The position numbers and the translations under genes were made by a program. This document shows, one piece after another, positions 8,608-16,854 of a stretch of 64,000 nucleotides of DNA. The DNA comes from Glutamicibacter soli (lineage in GTDB: Bacteria; Actinomycetota; Actinomycetes; Actinomycetales; Micrococcaceae). The stretch spans positions 186,001 through 250,000 of the forward strand of contig NZ_POAF01000004.1 in the NCBI RefSeq assembly GCF_003309065.1, given 5' to 3'. Numbering within the stretch: the first letter of the stretch is position 1; each line of letters begins with the position of its first letter. The notes under the pieces are model-generated. The model was given only the letters and a program-made list of their open reading frames with translations, did no database searches and was not told where the DNA came from.

Positions 8608-8766
8608 GCGCCCTCGGGTGCGATATGTCTCGGTGTCCGGAGGGTGGATCGGCGTGAATTCCTTGACCAGCACCGAACTGCAGGACATGCTGTAAGCCAA
8701 GGTGCCGGGCGGAGTCTGACCTGCTCGGGGCATTGACGGCAGTATCGCCTGCGGAATGGGGATGAC

Positions 8767-9102
8767 ATGAAGAAATTTTCACTTGCGGCCATTGCGCGCA
8801 CTGAATTGCGCGAAGCAGTGAACGCCAGCAACGGTCGTGCGGCGCGCACGGTCTTCGGCGGGCACGAGCACGTCATGCGGCAAACGGTGATGGCTCTGGC
8901 GCGGGGCACCGAGCTGCAGGAGCATGAAAACCCGGGCGAGGCCACCATTCTGGTGATTTCCGGAAGGATCCGCATCAGCTCGGGCGGCGAGCAGTGGGAA
9001 GGGCGCAGCCAGGACCTGCTGGTCCTTCCCGACGGCCGCATCCAGGTCACCGCGCTGGAGGAATCGAGCATTCTCTTGAGCGTGGCCAAGAACGGGCGGT
9101 GA
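8767..9102 (+). CDS. Small cupin-domain protein
   Basis: The 111-residue single cupin has a barrel pattern visible as MRQTVMALARGTELQEHENPGEATILVISGRIRISSGGEQWEGRSQDLLVLPDGR. The first cupin motif has ELQEHENPGEA, so a metal site may be reduced: there is one His and one Glu instead of HxH. Related short cupins are often DUF-type stress or LuxR-adjacent proteins with unknown substrate. GGGGATGAC precedes the ATG. Confidence 0.75.
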   Translation: MKKFSLAAIARTELREAVNASNGRAARTVFGGHEHVMRQTVMALARGTELQEHENPGEATILVISGRIRISSGGEQWEGRSQDLLVLPDGRIQVTALEESSILLSVAKNGR

Positions 9103-9120
9103 CTTCCCGTTAAATAACGC

Positions 9121-9156
9121 AGAGACCATGCCCGACGCCTCAGGAGAATGGTCTCT
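9121..9156. terminator. Hairpin between convergent genes
   Basis: AGAGACCAT pairs exactly with ATGGTCTCT across an 18-base loop. The site lies 18 bases after the cupin gene and 35 bases after the end of the minus-strand small gene, so it could stop both. Confidence 0.5.
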
Positions 9157-9191
9157 ACGCAGTTTGTGGGTGCACCTAGGTGCAGTGCTGG

Positions 9192-9374
9192 TTACCGGCC
9201 GAAGAGCTTGGTCCAGATGCTGGGCGCCTGCGGGGTGATGCGGATGCGCGGAGCGATGTCGGGGTCCAGGTTCTCGATCGGTTGAAAGAGCCCTGTCCGC
9301 AGTGCCTCGGTGGCCGCGACCAGACGCTGTCCCTCCGGTGAGCAGTTGAAGTTGGCTGGATTGATAGCGGTCAT
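9192..9374 (-). CDS. Small hypothetical protein (60 aa)
   Basis: A 60-codon ORF is preceded by the excellent ribosome site AAGGAGGG five bases before its ATG, which is the main reason to accept it. The protein is soluble, with no recognised motif; the C-terminal half is proline-rich (PRIRITPQAPSIWTKLF). Its 5' leader holds an inverted repeat at 9398-9418. It is divergent from the urate operon, so it may share its promoter region, but no functional link is visible. Confidence 0.6.
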   Translation of the reverse strand: MTAINPANFNCSPEGQRLVAATEALRTGLFQPIENLDPDIAPRIRITPQAPSIWTKLFGR

Positions 9375-9397
9375 TGCGACCCTCCTTCAGATGGTTC

Positions 9398-9418
9398 AAC
9401 TTCCGAATTATGGAAGTT
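9398..9418. promoter_or_regulatory. Inverted repeat upstream of the 60-codon gene
   Basis: AACTTCC and GGAAGTT, exact 7-bp arms separated by GAATTAT, lie 24 bases upstream of the minus-strand start. It may be an operator or a leader RNA hairpin; the sequence alone does not decide. Confidence 0.4.
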
Positions 9419-9548
9419 TTATTTTGCTTTACGAAACTAGTATGGGGGTCTCACTGCACTGATGGCAATAGTCCCGGGCAAAAAAACTTATCCATGGTGC
9501 GGAAAAAACCCTAAAGTCTGACTTATCCAAGTTTTTTTGGAACACGAC

Positions 9549-9579
9549 TTGACGGCCATGGTGTGAACTGGCTTACAGT
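9549..9579 (+). promoter_or_regulatory. Candidate promoter of the urate operon
   Basis: TTGACG at 9549 and TACAGT at 9574 are separated by 19 bases, a fair sigma-70-type match in the 320-base gap between the divergent small gene and uraD. GAACAAGTTC, a short palindrome at 9583-9592, overlaps the expected start of transcription. Nothing else in 9375-9694 is recognisable. Confidence 0.45.
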
Positions 9580-9694
9580 GGTGAACAAGTTCCACGGAGC
9601 CAACATCTAGTCGAAGCCGAATTTTTCGGTGGTAAGGGTGTTCAGCTAAAGCTCCCTGGGTTAACCCTTGAGCTAGAAATGAGCTGAGCACCCG

Positions 9695-10189
9695 ATGCAC
9701 CTCAACGTATTCAATGAAGTCTCCGCCGCCGAAGCGGCCGAAATTCTGCGTCCGTGCATCGATGTTGAGCGCTGGATCAATGATCTGGTTTCTGCTCGCC
9801 CCTTCTCCTCACTGGCTGCCCTCCACGAGTCCGCAACCCGCAGCGCCGCACCATTCAACCGCGACGAAATCGCCGCGGCCTTGGCTCATCACCCGCGCAT
9901 CGGAGAACGAGCCGGCGGAAACAGCCAGGAAGCAACCCTCTCCCGCGGAGAGCAGGCGGCCCTGGACCTCAATGCGGACATCATCGAACGCCTTGCCGCG
10001 GCCAACCGGGCCTATGAACAGCGCTTCGACCGCGTCTTCCTCATCCGCGCCGCCGGGCGAAGCAGCGAGGAAATCCTCGCCGAATGCCAGCGACGACTGG
10101 AAAACACCGACGAGGCGGAGCTGGCCGAAGTAGCCGACCAGCTGCGCCAAATTGCCCTGCTGCGACTGCAGGACGCGGTCAAGAACTAA
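9695..10189 (+). CDS. uraD: OHCU decarboxylase
   Basis: This is 2-oxo-4-hydroxy-4-carboxy-5-ureidoimidazoline decarboxylase, the third step of urate oxidation, giving S-allantoin. The 164-residue length is usual. It has the family signature HHPRIGE near residue 66, with the catalytic His, and the later YEQRFDRVFLIRAAGRSSEEILAEC block. It is the first gene of the operon with uraH, urate oxidase and a purine permease. The ribosome site before the ATG is weak (GAGC). Confidence 0.93.
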   Translation: MHLNVFNEVSAAEAAEILRPCIDVERWINDLVSARPFSSLAALHESATRSAAPFNRDEIAAALAHHPRIGERAGGNSQEATLSRGEQAALDLNADIIERLAAANRAYEQRFDRVFLIRAAGRSSEEILAECQRRLENTDEAELAEVADQLRQIALLRLQDAVKN

Positions 10190-10242
10190 CTTCCAGAGCA
10201 CCTTCCCTCCAGCGACCGACTCATTAGTCAGGAGACGAACAC

Positions 10243-10599
10243 ATGGCAGATGCCAGCGCAGAGCGCAGCCACATCACCACCCACATTCTCGACACCGGGA
10301 CCGGGAGGCCATCCTCCGGTGTCAAGGCCACGCTGGAAGCCAAGACGGCATCCGGCTGGCAAGAAATCGGCTCGGGGATCACCGATGCGGACGGCCGCAT
10401 CAAGAACCTCGGCCCGACTCAGGTTGAAGCAGGCCACTACCGGGTTTCATTCGAAATCGGGGACTACTTCGGGAAGCAGGGAACGGAAAGCTTCTTCCCC
10501 GGGGTAACCATCGACTTCTACGTCAACAACGTCGATGAGCACTACCACGTACCTCTTCTTATCAGCCCGTTTGCATATTCCACGTACCGAGGGAGTTAG
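10243..10599 (+). CDS. uraH: 5-hydroxyisourate hydrolase (transthyretin-like)
   Basis: The 118-residue transthyretin-related protein converts 5-hydroxyisourate to OHCU. The N-terminal ITTHILDTGTGRPSSGV and the C-terminal tetrapeptide YRGS, which ends the protein, are the diagnostic HIUase signatures; transthyretin itself lacks YRGS. AGGAGA lies 8 bases before the ATG. It sits between uraD and the oxidase and supplies the middle step. Confidence 0.96.
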   Translation: MADASAERSHITTHILDTGTGRPSSGVKATLEAKTASGWQEIGSGITDADGRIKNLGPTQVEAGHYRVSFEIGDYFGKQGTESFFPGVTIDFYVNNVDEHYHVPLLISPFAYSTYRGS

Positions 10600-10603
10600 A
10601 ACA

Positions 10604-11527
10604 ATGACTACCGAAATCACCGCCCCAGCATCCACCGGAATCGTCCTTGGCGAGAACCAGTACGGCAAGGCCGAGGTCCGCCTGGTCAAGATCACCCGCG
10701 ACACCGCCCGCCACCAGATCGAAGACCTGAACGTCACCAGCCAGCTGCACGGCGACTTCACCGAAGCCCACCTGGAGGGGGACAACGGCAAGGTCGTCCC
10801 GACCGACACCCAGAAGAACACCGTCTACGGCCTGGCCCGCGACGGTGTGAACAGCCCGGAGGAATTCCTGCTCCGCCTGGGCGCCCACTTCACCGGCGAG
10901 TTCGAGTGGATCACCGGCGGCCGCTGGGCGGCCCAGCAGTACTTCTGGGACCGCATCAACGACCACGACCACGCCTTCTCGAAGAACAAGAACGAGGTCC
11001 GCACCGCGGTGCTGGAAATCGCTGAAGACGGCTCCAAGAGCATCGTCGCCGGTCTGGAGGACCTGACCGTCCTGAAGTCCACCGGCTCCGAGTTCCATGG
11101 TTTCCCGGTCGACCGCTACACCACCCTGAAGGAAACCAGCGACCGCATCCTGGCCACCGACGTGACCGCCCGCTGGCGCTACACCTCGGAAGCCATCGAG
11201 GCGGGCATCGACTTCAACGCGGTCTATGCCTCGGTGCGCGAGCAGCTGCTGACGCTGTTCGCCAACACCCACTCGCTGGCGCTGCAGCACACCATGTTCG
11301 AGATGGGCAAGGCCGCGCTGGAGGCCAACGAGCAGATCGCCGAGATCAAGTTCTCGCTGCCGAACAAGCACCACTTCCTGGTGGACCTCGAGGTCTTCGG
11401 CCAGGACAACCCGAATGAAGTGTTCTTCGCCGCGGACCGTCCATACGGCCTGATCGAAGCCACCGTGACCCGTGAGGGCGGCGCAGCCAAGCACCCGATC
11501 TGGTCGAACATTCCAGCATTTATCTAA
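10604..11527 (+). CDS. pucL: Urate oxidase (factor-independent urate hydroxylase)
   Basis: This cofactor-free uricase oxidises urate to 5-hydroxyisourate. The 307-residue chain has the two T-fold halves. Recognisable sites are YGKAEVRLVKI, the TDTQKNTVYGLAR block with the catalytic Lys-Thr region, and the urate-binding block around SEFHGFPVDRYTTL. The ATG at 10604, four bases after uraH, was chosen over longer upstream reading because all homology starts there; GAGGGAG lies just before. Its C-terminus lacks a peroxisomal SKL, as expected in bacteria. Confidence 0.96.
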   Translation: MTTEITAPASTGIVLGENQYGKAEVRLVKITRDTARHQIEDLNVTSQLHGDFTEAHLEGDNGKVVPTDTQKNTVYGLARDGVNSPEEFLLRLGAHFTGEFEWITGGRWAAQQYFWDRINDHDHAFSKNKNEVRTAVLEIAEDGSKSIVAGLEDLTVLKSTGSEFHGFPVDRYTTLKETSDRILATDVTARWRYTSEAIEAGIDFNAVYASVREQLLTLFANTHSLALQHTMFEMGKAALEANEQIAEIKFSLPNKHHFLVDLEVFGQDNPNEVFFAADRPYGLIEATVTREGGAAKHPIWSNIPAFI

Positions 11528-11543
11528 TTTTGATAAGCGGCGA

Positions 11544-11575
11544 GGGTGTGCCGATGCGGACACATCGGCACACCC
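11544..11575. terminator. Hairpin between urate oxidase and permease
   Basis: GGGTGTGCCGATG pairs perfectly with CATCGGCACACCC (13 bp) around a 6-base loop, 16 bases after the uricase stop. There is no U-tract. Since the permease follows in the same direction, it may cause partial termination or protect the upstream mRNA. Confidence 0.6.
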
Positions 11576-11604
11576 TTGGCAGCGACTGACTTAGGAGGTC
11601 AGCC

Positions 11605-13140
11605 ATGAGCGCTACACAAGATGAATCTATCAAAGGGACGCGTCCCGAAGATGCCAAGTTACCACTAGGCAAGACTTTTGCCTACGGTTTGCAGCACGTC
11701 TTGACCATGTACGGCGGCATCATCGCACCGCCGCTGATTATCGGCAGCGCAGCCGGTCTATCACCCGAGGAAATCGGCCTGCTCGTCGCCAGCTGCCTGT
11801 TCGTGGGCGGCCTGGCCACCATCCTGCAGACCATCGGCATCCCGTTCTTCGGCGCGCAGCTCCCGCTGGTGCAGGGCACGTCCTTCGCCTCGGTGGCCAC
11901 CATGGTCGCCATCGTCAACGGAGGAGGCGGCATCCAAGCGGTCTTTGGCGCGGTTCTCGTGGCGTCGCTCATCGGCTTCCTCATTGCCCCGTTCTTTGCG
12001 AGGGTCATCAGATTCTTCCCGCCGGTCGTCACCGGCACGGTCATCACGATGATCGGAATCTCCCTGACTCCCGTGGCCGCCAACTGGGCCATGGGCGGGA
12101 ATGCCAAGGCGGATGACTACGGGTCGCTGGCCAACATCGGCTTGGCCGCCGGCACCCTGCTGGTAGTCATCCTGCTTTCGAAGATCGGCAATGCCGCGAT
12201 CTCCCGCATGTCCATCCTGCTGGCGATCGTCATCGGCACCGTCGCCGCCGCCCTGCTGGGCATGGCGGACTTCTCCAAGGTCGGCAACGGCTCGATCTTC
12301 GCCTTCCCGCAGCCGCTGGCCTTCGGCATGCCGATCTTCGAAATCGGCGGCATCATCTCGATGACCATTGTGGTGCTCGTAATCCTGACCGAGACCACCG
12401 CAGACATCCTGGCCGTCGGTGAAATCGCCAATACCAAGGTCGACTCCAAGCGCATCGCCGACGGCCTGCGTGCCGACATGGCCTCCTCCGTAATCGCTCC
12501 AATTTTCAACACCTTCACCCAGTCCGCCTTCGCGCAGAACGTCGGCCTGGTCGCCATCACCGGCATCACCAGCCGTTTCGTGGTCGCCGCCGGCGGCGGC
12601 ATCCTGGTGGTCCTCGGCCTGCTGCCCGTCCTGGGCCGCGTGGTGGCCGCGATCCCGACCCCGGTCCTGGGCGGCGCAGGCATCGTCCTGTTCGGCACCG
12701 TGGCCGCCTCGGGCATCCGCACCCTGTCCAAGGTCAAGTACGACGGCAAGAACCTGATCATCGTGGCGGCCTCCATCGCCTTCGGCTGCGTGCCGATCGT
12801 AAAGCCGGATTTCTACGAGAGCTTCCCGGTGTGGTTCCAGACCATCTTCCACTCGGGGATCTCCTCGGCCGCCGTCATGGCGGTGCTGCTGAACCTGCTA
12901 TTCAACGTCCTGCAGGCCGGCAACACCAAGGACAACTCGGTCTTTGCCGCGGCCCCGCCGCGCATGGTGAAGGAAGAGGAAGTCTGCGGCCTGATCGAAG
13001 GAGACCACTTCGAGGGCGGCAAGCTGATCGACAAGGACGGCTACGAGATTCCCGTGGTCACTTCCGAAGACTACGAGAAGATCCAGACCGGAGCGATCCA
13101 GATGCCTGCACCCAGGCTCGCCGGGAGCTCGGAGCACTGA
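11605..13140 (+). CDS. Purine (urate/xanthine) permease, NCS2 family
   Basis: The 511-residue protein has about 14 membrane helices. NCS2 signatures are visible: the substrate-binding loop LPLVQGTSFASVAT at about residue 92, the acidic TM8 region ILTETTADILAVGEI, and TQSAFAQNVGLVAITGITSRFVV in TM10. Such proteins import urate, xanthine or uracil with protons. Context with the three urate genes favours urate or xanthine. AGGAGG lies directly before the ATG. The C-terminal 90 residues form a soluble tail longer than usual. Confidence 0.93.
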   Translation: MSATQDESIKGTRPEDAKLPLGKTFAYGLQHVLTMYGGIIAPPLIIGSAAGLSPEEIGLLVASCLFVGGLATILQTIGIPFFGAQLPLVQGTSFASVATMVAIVNGGGGIQAVFGAVLVASLIGFLIAPFFARVIRFFPPVVTGTVITMIGISLTPVAANWAMGGNAKADDYGSLANIGLAAGTLLVVILLSKIGNAAISRMSILLAIVIGTVAAALLGMADFSKVGNGSIFAFPQPLAFGMPIFEIGGIISMTIVVLVILTETTADILAVGEIANTKVDSKRIADGLRADMASSVIAPIFNTFTQSAFAQNVGLVAITGITSRFVVAAGGGILVVLGLLPVLGRVVAAIPTPVLGGAGIVLFGTVAASGIRTLSKVKYDGKNLIIVAASIAFGCVPIVKPDFYESFPVWFQTIFHSGISSAAVMAVLLNLLFNVLQAGNTKDNSVFAAAPPRMVKEEEVCGLIEGDHFEGGKLIDKDGYEIPVVTSEDYEKIQTGAIQMPAPRLAGSSEH

Positions 13141-13215
13141 GTCTGACCCGGGGGATCCCGAACAAAACAAGAACGACCGCGAAGAGATGGACAAGGATCC
13201 ATCCTGAGCGGGCTC

Positions 13216-13246
13216 AACGCCCGCAGGCCATGCGCCTGCGGGCGTT
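13216..13246. terminator. Terminator after purine permease
   Basis: AACGCCCGCAGGC and GCCTGCGGGCGTT form a perfect 13-bp stem with loop CATGC, 75 bases after the permease stop and just before the LacI-family gene. Confidence 0.7.
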
Positions 13247-13279
13247 CGCCCGTGTTGGCGGGAGGAATGGTTTGCAATA

Positions 13280-14341
13280 ATGACGGATGTGAATACTGTT
13301 CAGCCCACTGAAGGGCCAGCCGCGCACCGTCCGCCGTCCATGGCCGACGTCGCGGCGGTGGCCGGGGTATCCCATCAAACCGTCTCCCGGGTGCTGAACG
13401 ACCACCCCAACGTCCGCCAGGGAACCCGCGAACGCGTGTTGGAAGCCATCGAGCAGCTCAGCTACCGCCGCAACCGCGCGGCCCGCACGCTGGCCACCTC
13501 CCATTCGAGCATCGTCGGGATCCTGACGGTCGGCAGCGAGTTCTTCGGACCGCAGTCCACGGTGCTGGCCATCGAGGCGGCCGCCCGCAGCAAGGGATAC
13601 TTCGTGACCGTCACCGCGCTGGACCGCTACGACGTGCGTACCTCCATGGCAGCGCTGAACCACCTGATCGACCAAGGGGTGGACGGGGTCGTCGTGGTTG
13701 CGCCGTTCGAGAAGATCACCGATGCCATCGATGCAGCGAACTTGAAGGTGCCAGTGGTCGTGGTGGCCGCGCGCACCTCCGTTCCGGACGACGACCCGGC
13801 GCGCTACGTGTACGTCGACCAGCGAGAGGGCGCCCGGCAGGCCACCCGCCACCTGCTGGCGCTGGGCCATCGGAAGATCGCCCACGTCTCGGGCCCCACC
13901 GGATGGTTCGATGCGGTTGAACGCAAGATCGGCTGGCGCGAGGAGATGTCCGCCGCGAAGGCCCCCGCCATCGAGGTTCCGGCCGAATCATGGCTGTCTC
14001 CCAGCGGCTATGAAGCCGGCCAGCGCCTTGTGGAGCAGGTGCGCGCCGGCGAGGTGACAGCGGTGTTCGCCGCCAACGACTACCTGGCCATCGGCCTGCT
14101 GCGCGCCTTCTGGGAGGGCGGCGTGAACGTGCCGCAGGACGTGTCGGTCGCCGGGTTCGACGACCTGCAGGTATCCAACTACCTGATTCCGGCGCTCACC
14201 ACGGTACGCCAGCCCTTCGAAGAGGTCGGCCAGGCGGCCCTGAACGAGCTGCTCAGCCCCGACCAAGGGAATTCGCTGCCGCGCGTGACCGCCCCGACCA
14301 TGGTGATCAGGGCGAGCACCGCACCGCCTCCCTCCGCATAG
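13280..14341 (+). CDS. araR: LacI-family regulator of arabinose/galactose genes
   Basis: The 353-residue protein has the LacI DNA-binding domain: MADVAAVAGVSHQTVSRVLNDHPNV at residues 21-45 and the hinge helix RAARTLATSHS. It then has a periplasmic-binding-protein-like effector domain with YVDQREGARQATRHLLALGHRKIAHVSGP. It lies immediately upstream of araBDA, and identical palindromic operators precede araB and the sugar transporter operon. Actinobacterial araBDA loci are known to use a LacI-type AraR, so L-arabinose or a metabolite is the likely inducer. GGGAGGAA lies 13 bases before the ATG, a long spacing. Confidence 0.9.
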   Translation: MTDVNTVQPTEGPAAHRPPSMADVAAVAGVSHQTVSRVLNDHPNVRQGTRERVLEAIEQLSYRRNRAARTLATSHSSIVGILTVGSEFFGPQSTVLAIEAAARSKGYFVTVTALDRYDVRTSMAALNHLIDQGVDGVVVVAPFEKITDAIDAANLKVPVVVVAARTSVPDDDPARYVYVDQREGARQATRHLLALGHRKIAHVSGPTGWFDAVERKIGWREEMSAAKAPAIEVPAESWLSPSGYEAGQRLVEQVRAGEVTAVFAANDYLAIGLLRAFWEGGVNVPQDVSVAGFDDLQVSNYLIPALTTVRQPFEEVGQAALNELLSPDQGNSLPRVTAPTMVIRASTAPPPSA

Positions 14342-14397
14342 GTTCCAGCCGCCGCGGTCTGAGCAGAATAGCTCCGAATGTATTGCGCATCTCATTT

Positions 14398-14411
14398 TGT
14401 TAGCGCTAACA
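14398..14411. promoter_or_regulatory. LacI-family operator upstream of araB
   Basis: TGTTAGCGCTAACA is a perfect 14-bp palindrome with the central CG of LacI-family sites. It lies 95 bases before the araB start and 57 bases after the regulator gene. The identical 14-mer recurs at 18544. Confidence 0.88.
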
Positions 14412-14505
14412 TTAAGTCCAAGTTCCCGTCAGCCCCCGTTTTCGCTCCCGAGGGGTTGACGCTGTAAAGACGCTGCCCCGCACCGGGGCCGAGGATGGAG
14501 TACCC

Positions 14506-16119
14506 ATGGCTGTTGTGCCGACCGATCGCGCCGCGCGCGACTGCATTGCCGCCGGGCAGGCCGTATTGGGCATTGAATTCGGATCCACCAACATCAAGGC
14601 GAGCCTCATCGGGGCGGACCATGAGCAACTGGCCAGCGGCAGCCACGCCTGGGAAAACCAGTACGTGGAGCGCACCTGGACCTATTCGCTCGAAGCTGTC
14701 GCCTCCGGACTCCAGGAGGCAGTTGCCATGCTGCTGGCCGACGCCGAGAAGCGCCATGGCGTACGACCCCAGCAGTTCGCGGCCATCGGCATTTCCGCGA
14801 TGATGCACGGCTATCTCGCCTTCGACCAGGCCGGCGAGCTGCTGGTACCGTTCCGCACCTGGCGCAACACCTCCACCGGGCAGGCCTCGGCGGCCCTGAC
14901 GGAAGCCTTCGGCGTGAATATCCCGCTGCGCTGGTCGGTGGCCCACTACTACCAGGCGCTGCTGGATGGCGAGGAGCACACTTCGCGCATCGGGCACCTG
15001 ACGACGCTCGCTGGCTACGTCCACCAGAAGCTGACAGGTCGCCGGGTCTTGGGGGTCGGCGACGCGTCCGGGATGTTCCCGATCGACAGCGCGACCGGCG
15101 GCTACGATGCAGCGCTGGGGCGGCGCTTCGACGAACTCGCTGCAGCCAGCGGAGCCAGCGGGCGGCTGTTCGACCTGCTTCCGCAGGTGCTGCCCGCCGG
15201 GCAGGACGCGGGGAGGCTGAGCCCCGAAGGGGCGAGGCTGCTGGATCCGTCCGGAACCCTCCAGCCAGGGGCCGCCTTCTGCCCTCCGGAGGGCGATGCC
15301 GGAACCGGCATGGTCGCCACCAATTCCACGGCCCCGCGCACCGGCAATGTCTCGGCCGGCACCTCCATTTTCGCGATGGTGGTGCTCGATGCCCCGTTGG
15401 CCTTCCCGCACCAGGAGATCGACCTCGTGGCCACCCCCGCCGGGGATCCGGTGGCCATGGTGCACTGCAACAACGGCGCCAGCGAACTGGCGGCCTGGGC
15501 AGGGGTCTTCGGCGAATTCGCGGCCGCGCTGGGTTCCCCGGCGGCCTCCGAGAAGGTGTTCTCGACCTTGTTCGCCGCCGCGCTGGAAGGCTGCCGGGAC
15601 GGCGGGGGACTGCTGGCCTACAACTACCTTTCCGGGGAGCCGGTCACCGGGCTTCAGGAGGGCCGTCCGCTTCTCCTGCGCACCCCGGATTCTTCGCTGA
15701 ACCTGGGCAACCTGATGCGCGCCCACATCTACGGGGTCTTCGCCACCCTCAGCCTGGGCATGCGGATCCTGGCTGCCGAACACGCGGCGGTTGAAAAAAT
15801 GTATGCCCACGGTGGCATTTTCCGCACTGCCGGCGTGGCCCAGCGTTTCCTGGCGGCGGCACTCGACGTCCCCGTCGCCGTGGGGAGCACCGCCGGACAC
15901 GGCGGTGCCTGGGGCATCGCGGTACTCGCAGCCTACCGCCTGGCCCGCGCGGAGCAGCCGCAGCTGGAACTGTCCGACTATCTCGCGGACCGCGTTTTCG
16001 CGGGTGCCGCAGTCAACACCGTCCTGCCCGACCCAACGGACGTGGCCGGCTACGCCGCCTACCTGCGCGCCTACGTCGACGGGCTGTCCGTCGAGCGCGC
16101 CGCCATCCACGCCATCTGA
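14506..16119 (+). CDS. araB: FGGY-family sugar kinase, probable L-ribulokinase
   Basis: The 537-residue FGGY kinase has two actin-like domains: phosphate-1 loop GIEFGSTNIKASLIG near residue 23, a second ATP motif GTGMVATNSTAPRTGNVSAGTS, and the C-terminal FGGY-type stretch MYAHGGIFRTAGVAQRFLAAAL. Position with araD and araA identifies the substrate as L-ribulose. The sequence itself looks closer to xylulokinase-like members than to the E. coli AraB type. GGAG precedes the ATG by 6 bases, and the LacI-type operator lies upstream. The protein is cytoplasmic and makes L-ribulose 5-phosphate. Confidence 0.85.
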   Translation: MAVVPTDRAARDCIAAGQAVLGIEFGSTNIKASLIGADHEQLASGSHAWENQYVERTWTYSLEAVASGLQEAVAMLLADAEKRHGVRPQQFAAIGISAMMHGYLAFDQAGELLVPFRTWRNTSTGQASAALTEAFGVNIPLRWSVAHYYQALLDGEEHTSRIGHLTTLAGYVHQKLTGRRVLGVGDASGMFPIDSATGGYDAALGRRFDELAAASGASGRLFDLLPQVLPAGQDAGRLSPEGARLLDPSGTLQPGAAFCPPEGDAGTGMVATNSTAPRTGNVSAGTSIFAMVVLDAPLAFPHQEIDLVATPAGDPVAMVHCNNGASELAAWAGVFGEFAAALGSPAASEKVFSTLFAAALEGCRDGGGLLAYNYLSGEPVTGLQEGRPLLLRTPDSSLNLGNLMRAHIYGVFATLSLGMRILAAEHAAVEKMYAHGGIFRTAGVAQRFLAAALDVPVAVGSTAGHGGAWGIAVLAAYRLARAEQPQLELSDYLADRVFAGAAVNTVLPDPTDVAGYAAYLRAYVDGLSVERAAIHAI

Positions 16120-16130
16120 AGGAGCCATCG

Positions 16131-16847
16131 ATGAGTTCAAGCCGTACCCTCCAGGACTACCCGGAGGCCATGCGCGATCAGGTGCGGCGCGTGAGGGAGG
16201 TCGTCGCGGGCCTGCACGCCGAGCTGCCGCGCTACGAACTGGTGGTCTGGACCGCCGGCAACGTCTCCCAGCGCGTGCGCCACCCTCAGGTGGCTGACGG
16301 CAGCCAGGACCTGTTCGTCATCAAGCCCTCGGGGGTCTCCTATGACGAGCTGACCGCCGAATTAATGGTGGTCTGCACGCTGGACGGGCAGCTGCTGGAC
16401 GGCACGCGGGCCCCGTCCTCGGACACCGCGGCCCATGCCTACACCTACAGGCACATGCCCCACGTGGGCGGCGTGGTGCATACGCACTCCACCTACGCGA
16501 CCGCCTGGGCTGCCCGCGGGGAACCGATCCCGTGCGTGCTGACCATGATGGCCGACGAATTCGGCGGACCCATCCCGGTGGGCCCCTTCGCGGTGATCGG
16601 GGACGACTCCATCGGCCGGGGCATCGTGGACACGTTGTCCGGCTCGCGCAGCCCCGCGGTGCTGATGGCCAATCACGGGCCGTTCACCATCGGCCCGGAT
16701 GCCCGCGCCGCGGTCAAGGCCGCGGTGATGTGCGAGGAGGTGGCCCGCACGGTCCACATCTCGCTCCAGCTGGGCGAACCTACGCCTCTCGACGCCAGCC
16801 ATATCGACTCGCTCTACGAGCGCTACCAGAACGTCTACGGACAGTAA
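16131..16847 (+). CDS. araD: L-ribulose-5-phosphate 4-epimerase
   Basis: The 238-residue class II aldolase-fold protein converts L-ribulose 5-phosphate to D-xylulose 5-phosphate. The zinc ligands appear in [15 protein letters not shown] (HTH) with the third His in [13 protein letters not shown]. The phosphate-binding part is TAGNVSQR and [19 protein letters not shown] lies before the ATG and the gene begins 11 bases after araB, so it is in the operon. The final segment [13 protein letters not shown] is typical of AraD. Confidence 0.95.
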   Translation: MSSSRTLQDYPEAMRDQVRRVREVVAGLHAELPRYELVVWTAGNVSQRVRHPQVADGSQDLFVIKPSGVSYDELTAELMVVCTLDGQLLDGTRAPSSDTAAHAYTYRHMPHVGGVVHTHSTYATAWAARGEPIPCVLTMMADEFGGPIPVGPFAVIGDDSIGRGIVDTLSGSRSPAVLMANHGPFTIGPDARAAVKAAVMCEEVARTVHISLQLGEPTPLDASHIDSLYERYQNVYGQ

Positions 16848-16854
16848 GGACATC

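Noticed and set aside
9488-9700. A 70-codon minus-strand ORF in the urate operon promoter
   Set aside because: Overlaps the promoter and the uraD start, with no ribosome site or protein-like pattern.
14392-16140. A 582-codon minus-strand frame opposite araB
   Set aside because: Low-complexity Gly/Arg/His composition and full overlap with a well-supported kinase.
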